Source of the DNA: an uncultured bacterium | GTDB taxonomy: Bacteria > Cyanobacteriota > Vampirovibrionia > Gastranaerophilales > Gastranaerophilaceae | NCBI GenBank assembly: GCA_902489575.1 | Contig: CABUAQ010000058.1 | Coordinates: 1-12,276 of the forward strand | Direction: 5' to 3' | DNA length: 12,276 bases | In this document: in pieces, positions 1-7,281 of the stretch | Position numbering within the stretch: the first letter of the stretch is position 1 | Layout of the letters: each line of letters starts with the position of its first letter | Made by a program: the position numbers and the translations under genes | The notes under the pieces: generated by a model | Seen by the model: only the letters and a program-made list of their open reading frames with translations | What the model was told of the DNA's origin: nothing | The model's database searches: none

Positions 1-1275
1 ATGCAAAAGAAAGTTTCAAAAATTTTCAAACCCTTAAACGGAGCAATCACAATACCTGCCGATAAATCTATATCGCACAGAGCAGTTATGTTGGGTTCAC
101 TGGCAAACGGGAAATCAATAATAAAAAACTTTTCTAAGGGGGAAGACCCTATATCTACTTTAAAAATATTTAAAAATCTTGGTGTCGACATCCAACAAAA
201 TGGCACTACTATAATAATTACCTCAACAGCCAATCTGACTTCCCCTGGCCAACCGCTGGATTGCGGGAATTCTGGAACTACGATGCGGCTTCTGGCAGGC
301 ATTTTAGCGGGTAAAAACTTTAATTCAAACCTGATTGGAGATTTAAGCCTTTCTAACCGCCCGATGAAAAGAATTATTGAACCGTTAACGCTTATGGGGG
401 CAAAAATCAAATCAAATGAATATAAAGCACCCCTTGAAATTACAGGTACAAATCTTCATTCAATTGAATACAAATCAAAAATAGCCTCTGCTCAGGTAAA
501 ATCATGTATATTACTTGCAGGGCTGAATGCAGAAGGGGAAACCTCGTTTCAAGAACCATATGCTTCAAGAAATCATACCGAGATTTTATTAAAACACATG
601 GGGGCAAACCTCACAACATTCGGCACAACGACCACTATAGAAAAATCAGAATTATCACCTATTGAAATAGAAATTCCCGGAGATATATCATCTGCGGCAT
701 ATTTTATCGCTGGAGCACTGACAATCCCTAATTCTGATATTATCTTGAGAAACGTAGGACTTAACCCGACCAGAACAGGAATGCTTGAAGTTGTTAAACA
801 AATGGGCGGTGATATCCAAATTTTAGATGAACATACAGTTTGTTCAGAACCTGTGGGAGATATCAGAATAAGATACTCTCCGGAATTAAAAGGTTGCAAA
901 ATCTCAGGAGAAATTATCCCAAAACTTATCGATGAAATTCCAATAATAGCAGTTCTGGCAACTCAAGCCAACACAGAAACAACTATATCCGACGCTCAAG
1001 ACTTACGAAATAAAGAATCGGACAGAATCCAAACTGTAGTATCAGAGCTTACAAAACTCGGAGCAATTATAAAAGAAACTACGGACGGTATGAAAATATA
1101 CCCGTCTAAACTGACAGGCGGATGCGAAGTTCAAACATACCATGATCACAGACTTGCAATGAGTTTTTACATTGCAGGTTTAATTTCTAAACAAGAAATT
1201 TTGATAAACGAATTTGAATGGGCAAATATATCTTTCCCGACATTTGAACAACTATTCAATACTCTTACAAAATAA
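1..1275 (+). CDS. aroA: 3-phosphoshikimate 1-carboxyvinyltransferase (EPSP synthase)
   Basis: AroA transfers the enolpyruvyl group of PEP to shikimate-3-phosphate, the sixth step of the cytosolic shikimate pathway. The 424-aa length is normal for the family. Visible signature residues are PADKSISHR (K22, R27), the PEP-loop GNSGTTMR (89-96), RPMKR (120-124), SAQVK (163-167), DEIP (311-314, with the catalytic Asp), KESDR (338-342) and DHR (382-384). The motifs RxHxE (190-194), SAQxK and NxTR (255-258) are those used to define class II (glyphosate-insensitive type) enzymes. The fourth, GDKx, reads ADKS here. The ATG is the first base of the window, so the RBS and promoter are not visible. The N-terminal length before the lysine motif fits the family, so the start is probably right. 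The stop lies 3 bases from the stop of the convergent permease gene, leaving no room for a private terminator. Confidence 0.97.
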   Translation: MQKKVSKIFKPLNGAITIPADKSISHRAVMLGSLANGKSIIKNFSKGEDPISTLKIFKNLGVDIQQNGTTIIITSTANLTSPGQPLDCGNSGTTMRLLAGILAGKNFNSNLIGDLSLSNRPMKRIIEPLTLMGAKIKSNEYKAPLEITGTNLHSIEYKSKIASAQVKSCILLAGLNAEGETSFQEPYASRNHTEILLKHMGANLTTFGTTTTIEKSELSPIEIEIPGDISSAAYFIAGALTIPNSDIILRNVGLNPTRTGMLEVVKQMGGDIQILDEHTVCSEPVGDIRIRYSPELKGCKISGEIIPKLIDEIPIIAVLATQANTETTISDAQDLRNKESDRIQTVVSELTKLGAIIKETTDGMKIYPSKLTGGCEVQTYHDHRLAMSFYIAGLISKQEILINEFEWANISFPTFEQLFNTLTK

Positions 1276-1278
1276 AAT

Positions 1279-2103
1279 TTACTCCTTAACTCCGCCTTGC
1301 AATATATCATTGATAAAATATTTTTTGCCTGCAAAAAATACCGCAACTACTGGAATAGTACAGATAACAGAACAAGCCAGTAAATCTCCCCATAAAGTAA
1401 TTTCTCTAAAACTGCCTTTAAATATAGCAAGTCCAACAGGCAACGTTCTCATTGTTTCCGTATTTGTTGCAATTAAAGGCCACATAAAACTGTTCCAATT
1501 TGTCACAAACGTAAAAATAGCAAGTGTCACAACAGCGGGAACCGCAAGCGGCATAGCAATTTTAAAAAATGTAGTAAAAATATTACAACCATCAATCTTA
1601 GCGGACTCTTCCAAATCTTTAGGCAGTGATAGGAAATACTGGCGCATCATAAAAATTCCAAATCCGCCAAAAATTCCGGGCATAATAAGAGCTTGATATG
1701 TGTTTATCCAGCCCAATTGCCTCATCAGAAAAAACAACGGAATAATATTAACCTGCGGAGGCACAAGCATTGTAACCAGCACAATTAAAAATAAAGAGTC
1801 ACGAAATTTAAAATTTAGTCTTGCAAAAGCATATCCCGCCATAGCAGATATAACCACCTGCCCTGTAGTAGTTACACAAGCGACAAAAAGACTATTTATA
1901 AAATACTTCCATAACGGAATTTTTTCAAAGACATTTACGTAATTCTCCAAAGTAACCGGAGAATATAATATCTTTCCACCTTGATTGAAAATTTCTTTGT
2001 TTGGAACAATAGAAAGATTTAACATTGCCCCAAACGGGTACAACATACTTATGGCAATAAGTATTAAACATAAATAACCTGATAACTTTATCCACTTGTT
2101 CAT
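1279..2103 (-). CDS. Carbohydrate ABC transporter permease, MalG/AraQ/UgpE type
   Basis: This is an inner-membrane permease subunit of a binding-protein-dependent ABC importer for a sugar or polyol (substrate not readable). From the ATG at 2103 the protein has 274 aa, typical for MalG-like subunits. It has an N-terminal membrane segment (about 8-28), a periplasmic loop with a YSPVTLENY-type segment (about 47-56), and further hydrophobic spans around 71-95, 103-127, 137-158, 184-201 and 242-260. The cytoplasmic EAA loop that docks on the ATPase reads LEESAKIDG at about 164-172 and continues to a KIAMPL segment. The WNSFMWPL box follows at about 203-210. An in-frame TTG lies two codons upstream (2109), but it falls between the apparent -10 box and the ATG, so ATG 2103 is preferred. 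No partner permease, ATPase or binding protein is nearby. With divergent and convergent neighbours the gene must be monocistronic, so its partners lie elsewhere. Confidence 0.9.
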   Translation of the reverse strand: MNKWIKLSGYLCLILIAISMLYPFGAMLNLSIVPNKEIFNQGGKILYSPVTLENYVNVFEKIPLWKYFINSLFVACVTTTGQVVISAMAGYAFARLNFKFRDSLFLIVLVTMLVPPQVNIIPLFFLMRQLGWINTYQALIMPGIFGGFGIFMMRQYFLSLPKDLEESAKIDGCNIFTTFFKIAMPLAVPAVVTLAIFTFVTNWNSFMWPLIATNTETMRTLPVGLAIFKGSFREITLWGDLLACSVICTIPVVAVFFAGKKYFINDILQGGVKE

Positions 2104-2109
2104 AAACAA

Positions 2110-2139
2110 ATTATAACATAGTGCAAAGATTCAACGCAA
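2110..2139 (-). promoter_or_regulatory. Extended -10 promoter of the permease gene (predicted leaderless)
   Basis: Reading the minus strand, TTGCGT (2139-2134) is followed 18 nt later by a perfect TATAAT (2115-2110) preceded by TG plus one base (TGTTATAAT), an extended -10. The -10 ends 6 nt before ATG 2103, so the expected +1 is the A of the start codon. No Shine-Dalgarno lies between them. On the plus strand the same bases contain TATAAC (2112-2117), a possible weaker -10 for the divergent gene, so the element may fire both ways. Confidence 0.6.
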
Positions 2140-2168
2140 AATTTAAAATTCAGCAACTTTATAACAAT

Positions 2169-4160
2169 ATGAAAATTATTAAACCTCCAATATTGCATAA
2201 TTTTATTAAAACTAATCGATATCAATACCCCGTAAACCAATATCAAACACATCCCCGGCTTTTTGATACCGTAACATTTAGTTCAACCAACAATACAAAT
2301 AACAAATACGAACAAGAAAAAAATGAATTTATTCAAACTTTATACAATGACAAAAGAATTCCGATAGAAGATATAAAAAAAATAGATGAATGGCTTGAAG
2401 CGGATACACTCAATTTCGCAAAAAAAATGTACAATGATGATAACTTCCCAATTTGTCAAATATACAAAGTTATTGGTGATATAAACAGTAATCCAAAAAT
2501 GAAACAATGTGCAGTTCAAGGTTATAAGTATTACAAAAAAATGTACAATCAAGCTTATACTAACCCTGAAAACTACATCAATGAAAAATTTGAAGATCCA
2601 CAAAGTATTATTATGGAATTTTTCGACACCCAAAATACAAAAATTCTAAAGCTTGCAGCTCTTGAAGATGGAGAATTAAATGATATACTGATGCGCAAAC
2701 GGCTTGACAAATTTAGAAAATATTTAAGTACTATAGATAAATTTTACAAAAACGAAAATTATGAAATTCTAAAAAAAAGTCTCAAATGTACCAATCCGGA
2801 TGGCTCTCCGCTTAACCCCGCACAAAAAGTACAAATTATTAACCTGATGGAAAGCTATCAACTCACCCACGCCGAAACAACAGATATAAAAAATATGGCA
2901 GAAAAGGGCATCCTTGATATAAAAATGCTAAAAAGGAATTTGATTGAAGAAATAATGAAAATTTGTGGATATGACAAAAATTCAATAAGACAAATTCCTA
3001 ATAGTAAACTGTATTCCTGGGATGAGAATTTTATATATCTCCTACCAAAGCAAATAAAATATAACAAGGATTCTTTTACAGACCTTATAGAAATGGCTAA
3101 TAAGCAAGAAAATTTTAAAAAACAAATTTTGAACCGGCAAAATGAATTTGGAAAAACGAATTATACAACAAAAAGGCTTTTTAAATCTTCAGGTTTAAAC
3201 TATAACAAATGGATAAATCCGTCTAAACACAATGAAATTCTTTTAACAATAAAAGAAAATGATAATCGAATGATTAACTACGGAACATATATTTGTTATA
3301 AATCTTTTATTCAAGATGTGAACAAACTAAGAGCAACGAAAGCAAAGACTTTTATCGATAAAAAATACCCGCAATTTATAAAAGATGATAAATTTAATTT
3401 GCCGGAAGATATACTGCAAAAAAATAAAAACTTTTTCCAAAAATTTGTACAAAACTTTAACAAAGAGATGGAACCTATCTGGCAAAGAGCAGAAAAAAAC
3501 GTTCACAGCACTAACAATGAAACTCGAAACCGGGCACAAACCACAAGAACTATACAAAGTCACGTAAAAACAATATCTGAAAGTTTATCCCAAATTGAGA
3601 ATGAAAATAATACCACAAAAGATTTTGAACTTACAATAAAAATGTGGGACAGAATTCCTCAAAAAGATCTATTTCAGGGGAACTACTCAACATGCTGCAT
3701 AGGTATCGGTGAAGCTAACGGAAGTTCAATGCCTGATTATCTTTTAAACACAGCTTTCAACATGATTGAAGTAATTGATAATTTAACCGGAACAACAATA
3801 GGAAATGCACTGTGCTATTACGGCTTAGACAGTAATAAAAAACCGATATTTATTATCGATAATATTGAAATCAACAACAATTATAAACTTACTGATAAAA
3901 ATAGAGAAAATATAAGAACTGCAATTACACAATATGCTCAAAATATAAACAATGAAATTTGTCCTGATAAAAAAATACCTATCTGCCTTGGAACAAATTA
4001 TAACGATATTCCGGATTATGACCTTGAAGAAATTCAGGATGAATTTGTAACACTGTTAGGTAAGCTCTCATCCCGGGAAGTTTACCTTGATGCATTTGGC
4101 GGCTGGAAAAACGCTATTGATGAAATACGCGATAATATCAACCTGAAACTATGCAAATAA
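2169..4160 (+). CDS. Hypothetical 663-aa protein; N-terminal helical repeats and a conserved-looking C-terminal domain with a Cys-Cys pair
   Basis: I do not recognise this as a named family. The open frame extends back to a GTG at 2121, but ATG 2169 is preferred. It gives 663 aa and an N-terminus MKIIKPPIL, and the GTG would sit on the divergent promoter. No good Shine-Dalgarno precedes either start. There is no signal peptide or membrane segment. Residues about 33-38 read DTVTFS after a Pro/Asn/Tyr-rich leader, a style I associate with Gastranaerophilales proteins (inference). Two tandem ~29-residue helical units sharing F-x3-(L/M)YND-x3-PI-x2-I-x-K begin at residues 54 and 83. The middle is Lys/Asn-rich and helical. 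The C-terminal ~170 residues look like a folded domain: WDRIP (493-497), a CC pair (509-510), a DNLTGTTIGNALCYY strand pair (about 537-551), FIIDNIEIN (561-569), then a helix. The strand-strand-helix order vaguely recalls GNAT acetyltransferases, but no acetyl-CoA loop is evident. Very AT-rich, Lys/Asn-heavy codon use sets it apart from clpB downstream. Confidence 0.75.
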   Translation: MKIIKPPILHNFIKTNRYQYPVNQYQTHPRLFDTVTFSSTNNTNNKYEQEKNEFIQTLYNDKRIPIEDIKKIDEWLEADTLNFAKKMYNDDNFPICQIYKVIGDINSNPKMKQCAVQGYKYYKKMYNQAYTNPENYINEKFEDPQSIIMEFFDTQNTKILKLAALEDGELNDILMRKRLDKFRKYLSTIDKFYKNENYEILKKSLKCTNPDGSPLNPAQKVQIINLMESYQLTHAETTDIKNMAEKGILDIKMLKRNLIEEIMKICGYDKNSIRQIPNSKLYSWDENFIYLLPKQIKYNKDSFTDLIEMANKQENFKKQILNRQNEFGKTNYTTKRLFKSSGLNYNKWINPSKHNEILLTIKENDNRMINYGTYICYKSFIQDVNKLRATKAKTFIDKKYPQFIKDDKFNLPEDILQKNKNFFQKFVQNFNKEMEPIWQRAEKNVHSTNNETRNRAQTTRTIQSHVKTISESLSQIENENNTTKDFELTIKMWDRIPQKDLFQGNYSTCCIGIGEANGSSMPDYLLNTAFNMIEVIDNLTGTTIGNALCYYGLDSNKKPIFIIDNIEINNNYKLTDKNRENIRTAITQYAQNINNEICPDKKIPICLGTNYNDIPDYDLEEIQDEFVTLLGKLSSREVYLDAFGGWKNAIDEIRDNINLKLCK

Positions 4161-4194
4161 TAAAAAATTAAATAAAAGTTAAGTTACAATGACT

Positions 4195-4224
4195 TTGTTC
4201 AAAATAACGTTAAAATAATAATAT
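4195..4224 (+). promoter_or_regulatory. Possible clpB promoter
   Basis: TTGTTC (4195-4200) and TAATAT (4219-4224) are separated by 18 nt, about 30 nt before the clpB ATG. Both boxes are imperfect in very AT-rich DNA, so this is a weak call. No CIRCE element (TTAGCACTC-N9-GAGTGCTAA) or sigma32-like box is present, and no terminator is visible between the upstream gene and clpB. Read-through from the upstream gene is therefore possible. Confidence 0.3.
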
Positions 4225-4254
4225 AGAAAAATATTTTGAATGGAGTTGATGTAT

Positions 4255-6855
4255 ATGTTAGATTTTGACAAATTTACAAATTATACCCAGGAAATTCTAT
4301 CAAGTGCGAGTACTATACAGAATTCACACCAAAATTCAATGATGGAACCTGAACACATTATGCTTGCAATGATTAAAGACGACGGTATTATCAAAGATTA
4401 CTTAAATGAACTAAAACTGCTAAATCAAAATTTTATTAACGCAATAGTCACAAGAGTAGAAGGATTTCCTAAGGTTTCAGGCCCTATCAATCCGCAAAAC
4501 TTATACTTATCAAATGATACAAGAAGATTATTGGAACTTGCCATTGAACAAAGCCAGAAACTAAAAGATGAATTTGTAGGCATAGAAGCCTTATTGTTAG
4601 GAATGACAAAACTTGATAACGCTAATATTAAATCTATACTTGAAAAATTTAATGTTGACCAAAATTCAATACTAAATGTAATGAAAAAAATTAGAGGTAA
4701 TAAAAAAGTGGACACTAAAAATGCAGAAGAAAATATGAAAGCACTTGAAAAATATTCAACAGATTTAACTGACCTTGCCAGAAAAGGGAAGCTTGATCCT
4801 GTTATCGGCAGAGATGAAGAAGTCAGAAGAATAATTCAAGTCTTAAACAGACGGACAAAAAATAACCCTGTTCTTATTGGGGAACCGGGTGTTGGAAAAA
4901 CCGCAATTGTAGAAGGACTTGCTCAACGTATTGTCAGAGGGGATGTTCCTGAAAGTTTAAAAGATGTAAAACTTATTTCGCTTGATTTGGGAGCACTCGT
5001 TGCCGGTGCAAAATTCAGAGGAGAATTTGAAGAACGATTAAAAGCTGTCCTTAAAGAAGTCGAAGATTCTAACGGCGAAATCGTAATGTTTATTGATGAA
5101 CTTCACACCGTTGTAGGTGCCGGTTCTACTGAAGGTTCTATGGATGCAGGTAATCTGTTAAAACCAATGCTTGCCCGTGGAGTATTAAGAACAATTGGTG
5201 CAACAACAATTAATGAATATAGAAAATATATTGAAAAAGATCCGGCCTTAGAACGCCGATTCCAGCCGGTTATGGTAAATGAACCATCAGTGGAAGATAC
5301 AATAAGTATTTTAAGAGGATTAAAAGAAAAATATGAAGTGCACCACGGAATAAGAATTCTGGATAGTGCAATAATTGAAGCTGCAAAATTATCTGATAGA
5401 TATATTACCGATAGATTTTTACCTGATAAAGCGATTGATTTGATTGATGAGGCTGCAAGTTCTCTGCGTATTGAAATAGATTCAATGCCCGAAGAGATTG
5501 ATGCTATGATGAGGCAAAAAATTCAATTAGAAATCGAACGTGAAGCCTTAAAAAAAGAAGATTCCGAAGAATCAAAAGCCAAAGTTGAAGATATTTCAAA
5601 ACAGGTTAAAGAACTTGACGACAAGATTAATGTAATGAAAGCCCAATGGGAAAAAGAAAAAGCATCTATAACTTCAGAAGCAGATATTAAAGATGAAATT
5701 AATAAAGTTAAAACCCAGATCGAAGAAGCTGAACGAAACACTGATCTTCAAACTGCAGCTGAATTGAAATACGGAAAACTTCTTGAGCTTGAAAAACAGT
5801 TAAAAGCGTGTCAAAACAAAGAAAAAACCGATAATAAATTATTAAAAGAAGAAGTAACCGCAACAGATATCGATGAAGTTGTTTCAAAATGGACAGGAAT
5901 ACCTGTTACAAAACTTGTCGAATCCGAAATGCAAAAACTTTTACATATGGAAGATATTCTGCATAAACGTTTAGTCGGTCAAGATGAGGCCGTTGACACC
6001 GTTTCTGATGCAATAAGACGTGCAAGATCAGGATTGAAAGACCCTAAACGTCCAATAGGGACATTCTTGTTCCTGGGTCCTACAGGGGTTGGGAAGACTG
6101 AACTTGCCAAATCATTAGCAGAATTTATGTTCAACGATGAAGATGCCCTAATTCGTATAGATATGTCAGAATATATGGAAAAACACAATGTCGCAAGACT
6201 TGTTGGTGCTCCCCCGGGATATGTAGGATACGAAGAAGGCGGTCAATTAACCGAAGCTGTAAGAAGAAAACCTTATTCTGTTGTGCTTTTTGATGAAATC
6301 GAAAAAGCTCATCCGGATGTGTTTAACATAATGCTTCAGATATTTGATGACGGGCGTTTAACAGATGCTAAAGGCAGGACTGTTGATTTTAAGAACACTT
6401 TGATTATTATGACTAGTAACATAGGCTCTGACATAATCCTTGAAAACACGCTAAATTCAATGCTTTCACCTGAACAATTTTCAGATACCAAAGAAAAAGT
6501 TTTAGCAGTTCTACGACAGCATTTCAAACCTGAATTCTTAAACAGAATTGATGAAACCATTTTCTTTAAAGCACTAAGCTTACAACAATTGAGCAAAATA
6601 GTAGATATCCAAATGGATTATTTGAGAAATCTGTTAAAGGATCAGGAACTGGAATTTGTCATAACAAACGAAGCAAAAGAATATCTTGCAACACAAGGAT
6701 TCAACCCTGTTTATGGTGCCCGTCCGCTAAAACGTGTTATAAGACAGCTTGTTGAAAATCCGTTATCTAAATTAATTCTTTCACAAAAATTTCTTAAAGG
6801 CGATAAAATAAAAATTAATTTGGATGATGACAAATTAACTTTTGAAAAAGCTTAA
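4255..6855 (+). CDS. clpB: ATP-dependent disaggregase ClpB (Hsp104 family)
   Basis: ClpB is a hexameric cytosolic AAA+ chaperone that works with DnaK/DnaJ/GrpE to extract and refold aggregated proteins. ATG 4255 is chosen because GGAG (4242-4245) lies 9 nt before it. The longer frame from ATG 4240 starts at that Shine-Dalgarno itself. The resulting 866 aa is the normal length. Order of parts: Clp-N domain (about 5-150), linker LEKYSTDLTDLARKGKLDPV, AAA1 with Walker A GEPGVGKT (209-216), Walker B FIDE (about 279-282) and an Arg-finger ERR (about 333-335), and the coiled-coil middle domain (about 405-535, including LKYGKLLELE) that distinguishes ClpB from ClpA/ClpC. AAA2 follows with Walker A GPTGVGKT (608-615), pore loop GAPPGYVGY (about 651-659), Walker B VVLFDE (676-681) and sensor-2 GARPLKR (821-827). 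There is no ClpP-docking IGF/IGL tripeptide loop, as expected. All catalytic residues are intact. Confidence 0.98.
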   Translation: MLDFDKFTNYTQEILSSASTIQNSHQNSMMEPEHIMLAMIKDDGIIKDYLNELKLLNQNFINAIVTRVEGFPKVSGPINPQNLYLSNDTRRLLELAIEQSQKLKDEFVGIEALLLGMTKLDNANIKSILEKFNVDQNSILNVMKKIRGNKKVDTKNAEENMKALEKYSTDLTDLARKGKLDPVIGRDEEVRRIIQVLNRRTKNNPVLIGEPGVGKTAIVEGLAQRIVRGDVPESLKDVKLISLDLGALVAGAKFRGEFEERLKAVLKEVEDSNGEIVMFIDELHTVVGAGSTEGSMDAGNLLKPMLARGVLRTIGATTINEYRKYIEKDPALERRFQPVMVNEPSVEDTISILRGLKEKYEVHHGIRILDSAIIEAAKLSDRYITDRFLPDKAIDLIDEAASSLRIEIDSMPEEIDAMMRQKIQLEIEREALKKEDSEESKAKVEDISKQVKELDDKINVMKAQWEKEKASITSEADIKDEINKVKTQIEEAERNTDLQTAAELKYGKLLELEKQLKACQNKEKTDNKLLKEEVTATDIDEVVSKWTGIPVTKLVESEMQKLLHMEDILHKRLVGQDEAVDTVSDAIRRARSGLKDPKRPIGTFLFLGPTGVGKTELAKSLAEFMFNDEDALIRIDMSEYMEKHNVARLVGAPPGYVGYEEGGQLTEAVRRKPYSVVLFDEIEKAHPDVFNIMLQIFDDGRLTDAKGRTVDFKNTLIIMTSNIGSDIILENTLNSMLSPEQFSDTKEKVLAVLRQHFKPEFLNRIDETIFFKALSLQQLSKIVDIQMDYLRNLLKDQELEFVITNEAKEYLATQGFNPVYGARPLKRVIRQLVENPLSKLILSQKFLKGDKIKINLDDDKLTFEKA

Positions 6856-6860
6856 ATTAT

Positions 6861-6900
6861 ATTTATATCCGGACAAACATATGTTTGCCCGGATATAAAT
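6861..6900. repeat. 40-bp near-perfect palindrome after clpB, possible terminator or mRNA 3'-end hairpin
   Basis: ATTTATATCCGG (6861-6872) is exactly complementary to CCGGATATAAAT (6889-6900). Inside it, separated by one A/C mismatch, is the self-complementary CAAACATATGTTTG (6874-6887). The arms can pair over 17-19 bp with a tiny AT loop. It starts 5 nt after the clpB stop, so it probably forms the 3' end of the clpB mRNA. No U-run follows on either strand, so it is not a textbook intrinsic terminator. A dyad protein-binding site is an alternative. Confidence 0.7.
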
Positions 6901-6922
6901 CAAAACACGGCTGCTCAAATCT

Positions 6923-6951
6923 TTGACTTAATTATAAAACTTCCTTCAAAT
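6923..6951 (+). promoter_or_regulatory. Possible promoter for the His-rich exported protein
   Basis: TTGACT (6923-6928) and TCAAAT (6946-6951) with a 17-nt spacer lie just after the clpB palindrome. The -35 is good (5/6) and the -10 mediocre (4/6). This would leave a leader of about 78 nt. An alternative -10, TATAAG (6994-6999), has no convincing -35. Confidence 0.3.
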
Positions 6952-7035
6952 AAACACTGAACAAAAATGAACTTTTTTAAATTCAGATCGTTATATAAGT
7001 GTAGGCAGGATTGAAAAGGAATGGAGGTTTTAGAT

Positions 7036-7281
7036 ATGAAAAAAGTAATCGCATTGATATTATGTTTATCAATAGCAGCCCCGTGTTTTGCTTGGGGAGG
7101 ACATCATGCAAGACCTTACCATAAGCACCACAGACCGGCTGTTGTTCATCAAAATATATATCATTACAAATGTAACCACAGAAACAACTGCTGTTACAGA
7201 ACATCTTCTACTACAAAAACCCTTGCAGCTGTTGCAGGTATAACAGCAGTTGCTGCAGTAGTTTCTGCTATTATTGATTAA
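7036..7281 (+). CDS. Small exported His/Cys-rich protein with a C-terminal hydrophobic segment
   Basis: ATG 7036 is chosen because GGAGG (7023-7027) lies 8 nt upstream. The ATG at 7021 overlaps the region of this Shine-Dalgarno and would spoil the signal peptide. The 81-aa product begins with a classic Sec signal (MKKVIALILCLSIAAPCFA, predicted cut after A19). A basic mature segment follows with eight His between residues 23 and 48 (H23, H24, H29, H31, H32, H38, H43, H48) and Cys at 46, 52 and 53. It ends with an Ala/Val hydrophobic stretch (about 62-80) that could be a membrane anchor. I recognise no family. The His/Cys content suggests metal binding in the periplasm or on the membrane, but that is inference only. 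The gene stands alone between the clpB palindrome and its own terminator at 7349-7373, so it is probably a single-gene transcript. Confidence 0.75.
   Translation: MKKVIALILCLSIAAPCFAWGGHHARPYHKHHRPAVVHQNIYHYKCNHRNNCCYRTSSTTKTLAAVAGITAVAAVVSAIID

Noticed and set aside
573..899. 108-codon minus-strand open frame inside aroA
   Set aside because: It lies antisense to a fully conserved EPSP synthase, has no Shine-Dalgarno, and encodes no recognisable domain.
1214..1942. Plus-strand open frames (1214-1696 and 1700-1942) across the permease gene
   Set aside because: They are antisense to the intact permease, and their composition mirrors the hydrophobic codons of the real gene.
2340..3567. Four open frames inside the 663-aa gene (minus and plus)
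   Set aside because: They are shadows of a long, consistent frame and have no start signals.
4161..4254. Heat-shock operator (CIRCE) or terminator upstream of clpB
   Set aside because: I looked for the TTAGCACTC/GAGTGCTAA arms and a GC hairpin with a U-run. Only short AT dyads such as AAAATATTTT are present.
4425..6596. Minus-strand open frames inside clpB
   Set aside because: They are antisense to a strongly conserved gene and are low-complexity Ser/Phe/Ile-rich translations.
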